Notes: generated by a model from the sequence alone, not told the origin. Shown: positions 10,440 through 19,588, counted from the first letter of the stretch. The stretch: DNA of 64,000 nucleotides from Candidatus Zhuqueibacterota bacterium (GCA_013202295.1 JABMRT010000106.1:1-64000), one strand, 5' to 3'. Numbers and translations: made by a program.

Positions 10440-10593
10440 ACCCAGGAATGACAAGTATTGACATTTCACTCTTCTTTCATCTTGATTTTCATATTTTTTA
10501 TCTCGTCCTTTAATATCAAGAATTATAAATAGAATTCCAATGCGGGGCGAAAACATCTCGCCTTTTTCAATTTTCATGAGAGGATAAAATTCT

Positions 10594-11277
10594 ATGAAAC
10601 GGTTTCTCGTACTTTTGCTAGGACTCATTATTCTGACATCAACCATGTGCTCAAAAGACAAGGATGAAAACGAAAAACTCATTATTAATGCAGTTCAAGT
10701 TCTGCTGAAGGCAACCGGTCCCAGATTTGAAGGCAATGGATATCCTGCCAGTCTTCAAGTCACCAGCGACTATGTGATCTGGGTTGAGGATGCAGACCGG
10801 AATTACATAAAAACCCTTGAGGTCACACCGGTTGCTGTCACTGTGGACACGGCCCATGGATCACATATCGAGCACCTTCCCAATTGGGCTGCTGCTGCCG
10901 GTCTGAGTTATGCTGATCTTGAAACCGAAACTGAAGACGGAGTGGCCCCATCATTTGATGGTCTCACCGGCGCGAGCCCCTATTTTGAATCGGATACATC
11001 TGAACAAACCATTACCGTGGATTGGAATCTGATAGATGCAGCCGGTCAATCCCTTGAAGCGGGAGTCTATTACTGCTGCGCCGAAGTGGCGAACTTTATC
11101 AAGGAAGTCGATGGTGAGGGAGTGATCACACGATTTGAAATCAAGTCAGAGACATTGGCGATGCAGATCAATTCAAGCACAGGAACTTATGCAACTGAAA
11201 CACCGACTGCGAATTTGAAGGATATGACCGCAGCATTCAGTTCAAGTACAGTAGCCAAAACAATTGTAGGCCCATAA
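10594..11277 (+). CDS. Hypothetical lipoprotein
   Basis: Lipobox MKRFLVLLLGLIILTSTMCSKDK. Confidence 0.6.
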   Translation: MKRFLVLLLGLIILTSTMCSKDKDENEKLIINAVQVLLKATGPRFEGNGYPASLQVTSDYVIWVEDADRNYIKTLEVTPVAVTVDTAHGSHIEHLPNWAAAAGLSYADLETETEDGVAPSFDGLTGASPYFESDTSEQTITVDWNLIDAAGQSLEAGVYYCCAEVANFIKEVDGEGVITRFEIKSETLAMQINSSTGTYATETPTANLKDMTAAFSSSTVAKTIVGP

Positions 11278-11301
11278 AGTTTCTTTATAGAGATTTGAAT
11301 A

Positions 11302-11333
11302 AAAAAAGCCCCTCAAGTTCGAGGGGCTTTTTG
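11302..11333. terminator. Bidirectional Rho-independent terminator between convergent genes
   Basis: AAAAAAGCCCCTC-AAGTTC-GAGGGGCTTTTT between + gene ending 11277 and - gene ending 11347. Confidence 0.92.
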
Positions 11334-11346
11334 TTTGAGAATTGGA

Positions 11347-12264
11347 TCACTTCCCTTTTCGAATTACAATATCCCCGTTAAATGTCTTTAAATTAAACTC
11401 CGGTCCGCCGCCATTGACCATACCGTAATACGACCGGTCTATCTTCACATGATACGCACCATCCTCATCATGCGTTTTGTCCTGAACGATACTGGCCGGG
11501 TCCTTGGATTTCTGAATCTCAAAATCCGTGTATATTTCACCGTTCTGTGTCTTCATCTTCACATTGGCTTTTATCAACGCGGGCAGGGTGATATCTACAT
11601 CTCCATTGAACGAAGTAAACGCCATGGGCTTGCCCGCATCCAGCTTGTTCATCACGACCGTGACTCCACCATTGTGTGAATTGGCGACAACCACACCCCC
11701 CACATTTTCCATCCGGACCGATCCATTTATCGCTTTCACTTCCAATTCACCGGTCACATCCGTGACCACGATATTGCCATTGTTCACCGTGCTGAGTTCC
11801 ACTGAAGTCCGATGCGGAACCTTGATCCGCAGATCCACGTCATTTTTCCAGGATGCGGCGTTGATCTCCATGAAATTGTCCTCTTCACTCACTTCAAGAG
11901 ATGAGGTTGTACCGGAAAGACGTTTGAGTCCGGATAAATCTTTGTCGTTCTCTTCATCATCGCCCGTTCTGCTTCGGCTTCTACTTCGGCCGGTGGATCG
12001 ACCTCCGCCATCAAAAACTATTTCCTCATCCACATCAAAATCATCATCAAGCTGCTTCATACGGCTCTCTGCCTCGATCACCACTTCTTTGCCCGGATAC
12101 CCAGTCACTGTGATGCTGCCATTGATCAATCCGGCTTCAATTTTACCTGGTTTAGATGGATCGCTGAACGGTACAGTTAACCGGTCCACCAGATCATCCT
12201 GTGCTATCACGTGAATCGCGGATAAAACTACTATCGCAATTAATATTCGTGTTAAAGTCTTCAT
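11347..12264 (-). CDS. DUF4097 (beta-helix putative adhesin) protein
   Basis: Signal peptide; repeated VNNGNIVVTDVTGELEVKAINGSVRMENVGG pattern. Confidence 0.8.
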   Translation of the reverse strand: MKTLTRILIAIVVLSAIHVIAQDDLVDRLTVPFSDPSKPGKIEAGLINGSITVTGYPGKEVVIEAESRMKQLDDDFDVDEEIVFDGGGRSTGRSRSRSRTGDDEENDKDLSGLKRLSGTTSSLEVSEEDNFMEINAASWKNDVDLRIKVPHRTSVELSTVNNGNIVVTDVTGELEVKAINGSVRMENVGGVVVANSHNGGVTVVMNKLDAGKPMAFTSFNGDVDITLPALIKANVKMKTQNGEIYTDFEIQKSKDPASIVQDKTHDEDGAYHVKIDRSYYGMVNGGGPEFNLKTFNGDIVIRKGK

Positions 12265-12312
12265 TTCTTTACTCCTTTCAATACTATTTCTTTAAAGTAT
12301 CCTTTGAGTTTA

Positions 12313-12346
12313 TCCGCCGTATCCCGCATCGGCGGGAGAAGGCGGA
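12313..12346. repeat. Short palindromic intergenic repeat, copy 1
   Basis: TCCGCCgtatCCCGCatcgGCGGGagaaGGCGGA: nested inverted repeat in the gap between two DUF4097 genes. Confidence 0.75.
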
Positions 12347-12357
12347 CCTCTTACCCC

Positions 12358-13197
12358 TTACCGATTTTTCAGTACAAACAAATCCCCATTAATCCCACTC
12401 GCTGCAATGAGGGCCCCACCATTGCCAGCCCGAACCTTCATGGGCCGTTCCGCTTTATACATAGTCTTGCCATGCTTTTTTGTCTTTGTAAATTGACTTT
12501 CCGGCACATGCGAAACTTCGAAATCAGAATACATCTCGCCATTCATTGTTTTAAACGTGACATCAACAGAAAGCGGGTCCTGAAAATAAATACGAATATC
12601 ACCATTGATGGATCTGAATTCGCAGTCATCTTCAGGATTCTCATCAAACTGACAGGATACCGGTCCGTTCACAGTGATCGCATCCCCGGATCCGGCTATA
12701 CCAGCCATCTCAATCCCACCATTCACATTGTGTACATCATAATCACCACGGATGTCATGAACCGTGATATCACTACCATTCACTGTTCGTACTTCGATGG
12801 ATACATCCCGTGGGACTTCAATCTCAAAATCATAGGTGACCGTATACCGCTTTTCATTATATGAGGATCTCTTATCTTCCCTGTCTCGAAACGGACCATC
12901 CACATACAACTCAATCATGTCCGTTTCCTGGATGATGTCCAGGGAGACCTCTTCCTGGGCTTTCTCAAATTGTTCTTCAGATCGTGCCCAAACAGTTTTC
13001 TGGATTGTCGAAGTCACGGATTTGCCTTTTGTGCCGTTGACCTTGATCGATCCAAACACATTGTCAACCACAATCAGAAAGTCTTTGGATGGTTTTTCAA
13101 TCGTGAATGTCTTTTCGATCGTCTCGGACTCTTCGATCTCTTTCGCACTCAAAATTGACACGAATATGATTATGAATAATAAAATATATCTTTTCAT
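12358..13197 (-). CDS. DUF4097 (beta-helix putative adhesin) protein
   Basis: Signal peptide; VRTVNGSDITVHDIRGDYDVHNVNGGIEMAGIAGSGDAITVNG repeats. Confidence 0.8.
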   Translation of the reverse strand: MKRYILLFIIIFVSILSAKEIEESETIEKTFTIEKPSKDFLIVVDNVFGSIKVNGTKGKSVTSTIQKTVWARSEEQFEKAQEEVSLDIIQETDMIELYVDGPFRDREDKRSSYNEKRYTVTYDFEIEVPRDVSIEVRTVNGSDITVHDIRGDYDVHNVNGGIEMAGIAGSGDAITVNGPVSCQFDENPEDDCEFRSINGDIRIYFQDPLSVDVTFKTMNGEMYSDFEVSHVPESQFTKTKKHGKTMYKAERPMKVRAGNGGALIAASGINGDLFVLKNR

Positions 13198-13215
13198 TTG
13201 ATCCTCACTTTTTAA

Positions 13216-13241
13216 TCCGCCATAGCCTTGGCGAAGGCGGA
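13216..13241. repeat. Short palindromic intergenic repeat, copy 2
   Basis: TCCGCCataGCCttGGCgaaGGCGGA: same outer arms as copy 1. Confidence 0.75.
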
Positions 13242-13253
13242 CAACCTTTTATG

Positions 13254-14078
13254 TCAGGACATTTCCAACGACTTCTGCTCTGCGTACTCGCGCACTTCCG
13301 GATCTAAATCCTCTTTCTGAATGAGTGATCGGATGGCATCCAACGCCTTCTGTTCGCGTATCTGAGTGATCAGATCAATGAGTGCAACCTGGATCATCGG
13401 CGAATCCTGCGCATTGAGCGACTGTATCAGCTGGTCACGTACATGCGCTTCATCGCGGAACAGATAGAGCGCATCGACTGCTGCGAGCCGCACATTCACA
13501 TTCGGGTCGGATTGCAGCGTTTCAAACAGAGCATCCAGCAATGAGACATCTGGATTCTGTACCTGCCGTGTCAGACTCACGCCCTGAATTCGCTGCACGG
13601 ATGAAGACTGATTCATAAGTGAAAGTGACATGAACTGGCGCATCTCATGAACCTCGGAACGCAATTGCAGCATCTCACCATTTTTAATTGTTTTGGAGGA
13701 GATGCTCCCACCCATCCATAAACCGATCAGGAGAACCGCGAAGGAAACACCAAACTGAACAGCCGGACGTCTCGGCCACCATTGGATCAACCACTTATCC
13801 ACCTTATCCCAAACGGTTTCTTTCTCTGTGTACTGTGTACTGTGTACCGTAGACTGCTTTTCCTTCTCCAACATGGAATAGAAAAGACTCCACAGCATCG
13901 GGCTGGGCTTGGACTCTGGAATGGATTCCAATCTCTGCCATGCGGATTGCAGCCGGACGAATTCCGCCTTGCAATCCAGACAGGATTGAAGATGCTTTTT
14001 TAAATCCTGTTCAAATTCTGAATCCAGCTGTTTAAGGACATAATCCGTTAAACCTGATTTGACTTCTTTACAGTTCAT
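13254..14078 (-). CDS. Zinc-finger anti-sigma factor with C-terminal HEAT repeats
   Basis: MNCKEVKSGLTDYVLKQLDSEFEQDLKKHLQSCLDCKAEF (H-x3-C-x2-C); one TM; HEAT-like ETLQSDPNVNVRLAAVDALYLF. Start 14078 overlaps the sigma stop (ATGA). Confidence 0.82.
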   Translation of the reverse strand: MNCKEVKSGLTDYVLKQLDSEFEQDLKKHLQSCLDCKAEFVRLQSAWQRLESIPESKPSPMLWSLFYSMLEKEKQSTVHSTQYTEKETVWDKVDKWLIQWWPRRPAVQFGVSFAVLLIGLWMGGSISSKTIKNGEMLQLRSEVHEMRQFMSLSLMNQSSSVQRIQGVSLTRQVQNPDVSLLDALFETLQSDPNVNVRLAAVDALYLFRDEAHVRDQLIQSLNAQDSPMIQVALIDLITQIREQKALDAIRSLIQKEDLDPEVREYAEQKSLEMS

Positions 14079-14635
14079 GATGCACTCTCGCCTGATAACT
14101 CCAAGTAAATGGTGGATAATGCTTTCAATGCATGATGCACGCGGGCTTTGATGGTGCCTACTGCGCATCCCGTGACTTCGGCAATCTCTTCGTATTTCAT
14201 GTTCTGAAACCGACTGAGAATCAAGACTTCCCGTTTGTCCTCCGAAAGCCGCTGAAGTGCCTGATGAACAAGATGGGCTTCATTATTCTTCTCGGTCTGA
14301 GTATCCGGTTCTGGATCTTTCGAAGCAACGCGATTGGCATTGTCTAACGCAACAGTTTTCATTTTTTTCTTTCTGTAATAATCCATTTTGACATTATGCC
14401 CGATTGAATACAACCATGTTGAAAACTTGCTTTCACCCCGATACGTATGCCGATACTTTAAAATCCGGAAGAAAACCTCCTGAACCAGATCCTCGCTGAT
14501 TTGTGTATGGCCAGTCTGCATTAAAAAGTGATGGTACAGCGCTTTATTATATTTCTCAAAAAGGGGCCCAAGCGCATCCAAATCACCATCGCGGACAGCC
14601 ATCATCTGTTCTTGGTCGGTGTGATCGATCAACAT
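14075..14635 (-). CDS. ECF-family RNA polymerase sigma factor
   Basis: DLVQEVFFRILKYRHTYRGESKFSTWLYSIGHNVKMDYYRKKK (region 2) and REVLILSRFQNMKYEEIAEVTGCAVGTIKARVHHALKAL (region 4). Confidence 0.95.
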   Translation of the reverse strand: MLIDHTDQEQMMAVRDGDLDALGPLFEKYNKALYHHFLMQTGHTQISEDLVQEVFFRILKYRHTYRGESKFSTWLYSIGHNVKMDYYRKKKMKTVALDNANRVASKDPEPDTQTEKNNEAHLVHQALQRLSEDKREVLILSRFQNMKYEEIAEVTGCAVGTIKARVHHALKALSTIYLELSGESAS

Positions 14636-14778
14636 CTTCCTTCCTTCGTATCGGCGTTCATTAGATTAGACTGCTTTTTTTAAAAAGGGTTGCCATGAAA
14701 ATTATTTCAAACTTGATTTTATAAGGATGATCCACTAAATTGTCACCTCTTTGACAATATAATGAAGGCTGGATTGAA

Positions 14779-15732
14779 ATGAAAAAACTATTACTGACTG
14801 GATTCCTTTTGGGAATGGCGCTCTTCCTCCTTCATTGTGCGGCGGGAAATCAAGCGCAACAATCCTATAACGCAAAGGATTACAATCAGACTCTCACACT
14901 TTGTAAACAAGCAATTGCCGTGGATTCCATGGATTCAGAATCTCTACTGCTCATGGCAAAAGCTTACTTGGAATTGGATTCCCTGCTCCAAGCAGACACT
15001 GCATTGGAACGCGCCCTTCATATCAAATTGGATGATCCTGAATCAGAAAAGGAAGCATCAAAGATTTATTTTCAGCTTGCGGAACGAAGTCAGAAGAACA
15101 GCAATGTGATTGTTTATTTAAAGAAAGCGGAAGAACTGAGTCCGGAATCTCCGGAGGTTTTAGAGCAGCTTGGTGCATTATATGAAAAAGCTGGAGAGTT
15201 GGAAGAGGCCAAGATTCGTTATGAAAATTTAGTTGAGATTGCCAGAGATCCGACTCAATTTGTTCCTTTGGTAAATACCCTCGAAAGTAAGATTGGTTTT
15301 GCCAGTGACGCTTATGCCAAAGGCAAACAATCATATGATGAAAATGATTATGATACTGCGATCAAGCAAATCTCTGCTGCGGCTGAAGCTTATCCCGGCA
15401 TGAGTGAGGCGGTATATTATCTCAACCTTTCCAGAACCAAGATTATCAAACGAAATCCAAATGAAGCCGCCCGCATACAGGCGAGAAAATATCTTCGGAC
15501 TGCATCCGAAGCAAACCCCACCAAAGCCGAATCCCACTTTCTCATGGCTCAATTTTACGAAATGGAGAATGACAAAAATCTATTGGACGAAGCCATTCAT
15601 CACTATACCCTTTCCTTCAAGCTGGAACCCAGTGGTCCATTCGCTAAAAAATCGAAAGCCAAAGTAAAAAGTCTGACGAAGAAAAAAGAGAAGCTGGATA
15701 AGTTTTGGGGCAAAGGACGAAACCCCAATTAA
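14779..15732 (+). CDS. TPR-repeat lipoprotein
   Basis: Lipobox ALFLLHC; several TPR motifs. Confidence 0.75.
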   Translation: MKKLLLTGFLLGMALFLLHCAAGNQAQQSYNAKDYNQTLTLCKQAIAVDSMDSESLLLMAKAYLELDSLLQADTALERALHIKLDDPESEKEASKIYFQLAERSQKNSNVIVYLKKAEELSPESPEVLEQLGALYEKAGELEEAKIRYENLVEIARDPTQFVPLVNTLESKIGFASDAYAKGKQSYDENDYDTAIKQISAAAEAYPGMSEAVYYLNLSRTKIIKRNPNEAARIQARKYLRTASEANPTKAESHFLMAQFYEMENDKNLLDEAIHHYTLSFKLEPSGPFAKKSKAKVKSLTKKKEKLDKFWGKGRNPN

Positions 15733-15751
15733 TTCTATTCAAAATTTATTT

Positions 15752-15790
15752 TCTCACAAAGCTCTCTAAGTCACAAAGAGGGCTTTTTTA
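15752..15790 (+). terminator. Possible terminator / degenerate intergenic repeat after TPR gene
   Basis: AAAGCTCTCTaagtcacaaAGAGGGCTTTTTT; imperfect stem followed by T-run. Confidence 0.45.
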
Positions 15791-15828
15791 ATATCAATAT
15801 TTTATTTGTGATTTTTATCACTTTTTTC

Positions 15829-15857
15829 TTGACAATCATGTTTTGATTTTGTATACT
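15829..15857 (+). promoter_or_regulatory. Strong sigma70-type promoter upstream of marR-like gene
   Basis: TTGACA (15829-15834), 17-bp spacer, TATACT (15852-15857). Confidence 0.7.
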
Positions 15858-15912
15858 TGCCATTGACACTTAATGCTCTTAACATTTATTGTCCATAACA
15901 AAGGAGTTAGCA

Positions 15913-16323
15913 ATGAGCATGCAATTATTTGAACTTATCCTTGCGATAAAACGAAAATGTCAATCCAGTGAGTATCAAATCCAAAAAGATTTGGGATTAT
16001 CACCCGCGATATTTGGTGCCCTACTAGTCCTACAACCTGATGAAACGATCTTAGTCAATGAACTTGCAGAGCGCATGGCACTCTCCCCATCCCGATCAAG
16101 CCGGGTGTTGACCAAACTGATGGAAAAGAAATACGTAAATGCCAAATTCAAACCAGATGACAGACGCAGTGTAGAAATCATCCTGACAGCATCGGGTAAA
16201 AAAACCAAATCAGCGATCATTAAACGAATGCAGGAATGTGAAACGCGCATCTGCTCGAATTTAGAGGATTGCCAAATCGATGAAATAAAATCATCTCTTG
16301 AATTATTACTTAAGGCGCTCTAA
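15913..16323 (+). CDS. MarR-family transcriptional regulator
   Basis: Winged helix TILVNELAERMALSPSRSSRVLTKLMEKKYVNAKFKPDDRRSVEIILTASGKK; AAGGAG RBS precedes ATG 15913. Confidence 0.85.
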   Translation: MSMQLFELILAIKRKCQSSEYQIQKDLGLSPAIFGALLVLQPDETILVNELAERMALSPSRSSRVLTKLMEKKYVNAKFKPDDRRSVEIILTASGKKTKSAIIKRMQECETRICSNLEDCQIDEIKSSLELLLKAL

Positions 16324-16371
16324 TTCATCATTCAAAATTAATAATTCATAATTCTATATTTGGAGGCTTTC

Positions 16372-19300
16372 ATGAGCCGTTTTAACAGCCGACAACAAAA
16401 TGAACTGCAGGAAATAACACCTCATGTTCGTTTTGACAAGCATGAGCGCATTCTGTATGGCCACGATATCGCCGCCATGCCCAGTCTGGTGAAACCCCTG
16501 GTTGGCAATACCACACCCGACGGAGTAGCCCAGCCGCAAACAGAAGAAGAACTCATCACCCTGTTGAAATGGGCCTATCGAGAAAATATCCCGGTTACAC
16601 CAAGAGCCAAAGCGTCTTCAGGATATGGTGGTGTCATCCCCATAAAAAAGGGGCTGGTTATTGATTTCTACCGATTAAAGAACGTGGTCAGCCTCGACAA
16701 GAAAAACCAGGCCGTCACAGTCGAAGCGGGTATGACCTGGGAGGCTCTTGACAAAGAGATTAAGAAAGAAGGTTATACAATCAGGCTTTACCCGACCAGC
16801 TACCCTTCATCTACCGCAGGCGGATGGCTGGCCCAGGGAGGAGCAGGAATTGGCAGTTATGAATATGGATATTACAGAGGAAATGTCTTGTCCGCTCGCG
16901 TGGTTCTCCCCAATGGTGATGTGAAGGATTTCAGCGGTGACGATTTGGATCTTATTTCTGAAGCAGAAGGTGTGACCGGCTTTATCAGTCAGGTGACGTT
17001 AAAAATCATGCCGGATGAGGAACTCGATATCATTTCACTTGCTTGCCCCAATGGATATGATTTGCAAATAATGATGGAAAATTTTGTTGAAAAAGATCTT
17101 CCGATCTGGGCGCTTATGTTTATCAATCCCCGCATGGCTGAATTGAAAAACAGGGCCCCCCTGATGGAGCATGACGGCCATCCTGCTGAGGAACGTGTGA
17201 TTCTGCCTGCATCCTATGTGGTCACCCTTGCCGTACGCGCAAAGGACGCAACAACAGTCCGTGAACAGTTGGAGAAACTGGTCAAACCCTGTCAAGGTGA
17301 AATCCTTTCGGATCGCATCGCTCAGCATGAATGGGAGCAGCGTTTCAAGCTCATGGTTGTGAAACGGCTGGGACCCTCATTGGTACCTTCCGAAGTCATC
17401 GTACCACTGAACAAGCTTGGGGATGTGATGAGCGAGATCGAACGCAAAGTCGATCAGCCGGTCGTCAAAGAGGGCGTGATTATAAAGAAGGGCCCGGATG
17501 GGAATCCGGAAGTCGTGATCCTTGGATTCATCCCCGGTGACCAACGTAAACTCAGTTACAACTTTGTGTTTGGATTGGTAATGACGATCATGAAGATCGC
17601 CAAAAAATTCGGCGGTCGCCCCTATTCCACGGGTATGTATTTCGGTAAAGAGGCGGATGTCATCCTGGGCAAAGAGCGATTGAAGAAAATGAAAGAATTT
17701 AAAAAGAAAGTCGATCCTAAGGGGCTTCTTAATCCTGGCAAAGTTTTTAAGGGAGGAATCCTCGGAACCGTAATGACCGTAGCGAAAACCTTTGAACCCA
17801 TGATTCGTCCATTTGGAAATTTGGTTTTAACCAGGGTTGGTGAACGACTGGACAAACCAGTCAAAGACATTCCTGCCGATGTGGCCTGGTACGCTTACTC
17901 GTGTTCGCAATGCGGATATTGTGTGGACGAATGCGATCAATTCTACGGCCGAGGCTGGGAAAGCCAAAGCCCACGCGGCAAGTGGTACTGGCTGAGAGAA
18001 TATATGGAAGGGCGCGTGGACTGGGATCAGCAAATGGTCGATACCATGCTGGTCTGTACAACCTGTGAACTCTGCAACTTGCGCTGCTCCGCCGCCCTTC
18101 CAATTGAACCATCATGGATGAAACTGCGCGGTAAGCTGATTCATGAAGACAAACGAATGACTATCCCGCCGTTTGAAATGATGGCCGCTGCTTTGAGTGA
18201 TCAGGGCAATATCTGGGCGGGATATCGCAAGAATCGTCAGGATTGGTTTCCTGAGGAACTGATGGAAAAACACGGCCCGCAGGTCAAATCTAAAAATGTC
18301 TATTTCGCGGGATGTACGGCCAGTTATGTCGAACACGATATCGGTCAGGCCAGCGCACGCTTATTGGATAAAGCAGGTGTGGATTTCACCACACTGGGTA
18401 GCAAGGAAAACTGCTGCGCCACCCCGATGCTGGTTGCGGGCAAATGGGACCTTTTCCTTGAGACTATGGAAAAAAATATATCAGCCGTGAAAGCAGCGGG
18501 AGCCAACACGGTAATTTCGTCATGCCCTGCCTGTGATATGATGTGGCGACAAGCGTATCCCAAATGGGCCGAGAAACACAATATTGAATATGGCATCACT
18601 GCAAAACATTACAGTGAAGTTATTGCAGAACAATTGAAAGCTGGCACATTTAAATTCCCCGAATCCGGGAACGGCGAAACCACTGTGACCTGGCATGACT
18701 CCTGTCACATGGGCAGAGTATCCGAGATTTATGACGAACCGCGGGAGATGATTCAAGCGATCCCTGGTGTAAAGTTTGTTGAAATGGAAAACAACCGCGA
18801 TGAAGCCCATTGCTGTGGTTCAGTTCTGACTTTACTCAAGGATCCGGATGTGGCAGCAGATATTGGCAAAAGCCGGCTGGATGAAGCCATTGAAGCTGGC
18901 GCTGAAAAAGTGCTGGCGGCGTGTCCTTGCTGTCAGTTCCAACTACGTGTCAGCGCTGATAAAAAGAAGGTTCCGGTTGAGGTTGTGGATCTTGCTCGAT
19001 TCGCTGCATCTCAATTCGGATACGAATTCCCTGATCCCAATCCGGAAGTGCAGAAACAATGGGCAGTGTTTGATGGTATGATCAAGCTCATGACACCTGC
19101 AGGATTTGCGAAACTTATGGGATCTATGTGGGACGAATTGATCGACGCCATGCCCTTCGGTATGGGCGGCATGATGCGCGTGATGGGCAAGGTTCCGGGA
19201 GCGCTGAATTTAATGAAACCCATGTTCCCCTTCCTCTTCCCGAAATTGCTGCCCATGATGATGCCCAAGGTCATGCCCAGAATGCTTGAACTTGTGGCCG

Positions 19301-19452
19301 ATCAAATCCCCATGCCCGATTATATGGCCGAACAAATGCCAGATATGATGCCTAAAGTAATGGACAACCTCATGCCCCACATGATCGATGAGGTGGTGCC
19401 TTTGGTGACACAGCCCATGATTGATCATTTGCAGGGCAAAAAAGCCGCTTGA
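16372..19452 (+). CDS. Fused FAD-linked oxidase (GlcD-like) / ferredoxin / CCG-type Fe-S protein with Met-rich C-terminal tail
   Basis: FAD_binding_4 region (VTPRAKASSGYGG...AGGWLAQGGAGIGSYEYGYY); CSQCGYCVDEC and CTTCELCNLRC; CCG-domain motifs NCCATP, SSCPACDMMW, HDSCHMGR, HCCGS, ACPCCQ. ATG 16372 preceded by GGAGG. Confidence 0.85.
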   Translation: MSRFNSRQQNELQEITPHVRFDKHERILYGHDIAAMPSLVKPLVGNTTPDGVAQPQTEEELITLLKWAYRENIPVTPRAKASSGYGGVIPIKKGLVIDFYRLKNVVSLDKKNQAVTVEAGMTWEALDKEIKKEGYTIRLYPTSYPSSTAGGWLAQGGAGIGSYEYGYYRGNVLSARVVLPNGDVKDFSGDDLDLISEAEGVTGFISQVTLKIMPDEELDIISLACPNGYDLQIMMENFVEKDLPIWALMFINPRMAELKNRAPLMEHDGHPAEERVILPASYVVTLAVRAKDATTVREQLEKLVKPCQGEILSDRIAQHEWEQRFKLMVVKRLGPSLVPSEVIVPLNKLGDVMSEIERKVDQPVVKEGVIIKKGPDGNPEVVILGFIPGDQRKLSYNFVFGLVMTIMKIAKKFGGRPYSTGMYFGKEADVILGKERLKKMKEFKKKVDPKGLLNPGKVFKGGILGTVMTVAKTFEPMIRPFGNLVLTRVGERLDKPVKDIPADVAWYAYSCSQCGYCVDECDQFYGRGWESQSPRGKWYWLREYMEGRVDWDQQMVDTMLVCTTCELCNLRCSAALPIEPSWMKLRGKLIHEDKRMTIPPFEMMAAALSDQGNIWAGYRKNRQDWFPEELMEKHGPQVKSKNVYFAGCTASYVEHDIGQASARLLDKAGVDFTTLGSKENCCATPMLVAGKWDLFLETMEKNISAVKAAGANTVISSCPACDMMWRQAYPKWAEKHNIEYGITAKHYSEVIAEQLKAGTFKFPESGNGETTVTWHDSCHMGRVSEIYDEPREMIQAIPGVKFVEMENNRDEAHCCGSVLTLLKDPDVAADIGKSRLDEAIEAGAEKVLAACPCCQFQLRVSADKKKVPVEVVDLARFAASQFGYEFPDPNPEVQKQWAVFDGMIKLMTPAGFAKLMGSMWDELIDAMPFGMGGMMRVMGKVPGALNLMKPMFPFLFPKLLPMMMPKVMPRMLELVADQIPMPDYMAEQMPDMMPKVMDNLMPHMIDEVVPLVTQPMIDHLQGKKAA

Positions 19453-19468
19453 TTTGTAGTACCCTCTC

Positions 19469-19503
19469 AAATCCATCCCGCCCCGGCGGGATGGATTTTT
19501 TTC
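19469..19503 (+). terminator. Rho-independent terminator
   Basis: AATCCATCCCGCC-CC-GGCGGGATGGATTTTTTT. Confidence 0.9.
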
Positions 19504-19588
19504 TTTTCCTGTTAAACAATATAAAAATTTACATTTATTGACAACTATTCATTTGATTTTTAGCAATTTTATTATATAATATTACATC

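Noticed and set aside
10458-10485. TTGACA at 10458 as promoter for the 10594 lipoprotein
   Set aside because: No acceptable -10 at 16-18 bp spacing.
11528-12214. 228-aa + strand ORF opposite DUF4097 gene
   Set aside because: Antisense to a well-supported CDS; Ser/Thr/Pro-rich composition follows from reverse reading; no RBS.
19538-19570. TTGACA at 19538 as promoter for the 19589 methyltransferase
   Set aside because: Position of a -10 at 17 bp is TAGCAA; a TATAAT-like string lies too far downstream.
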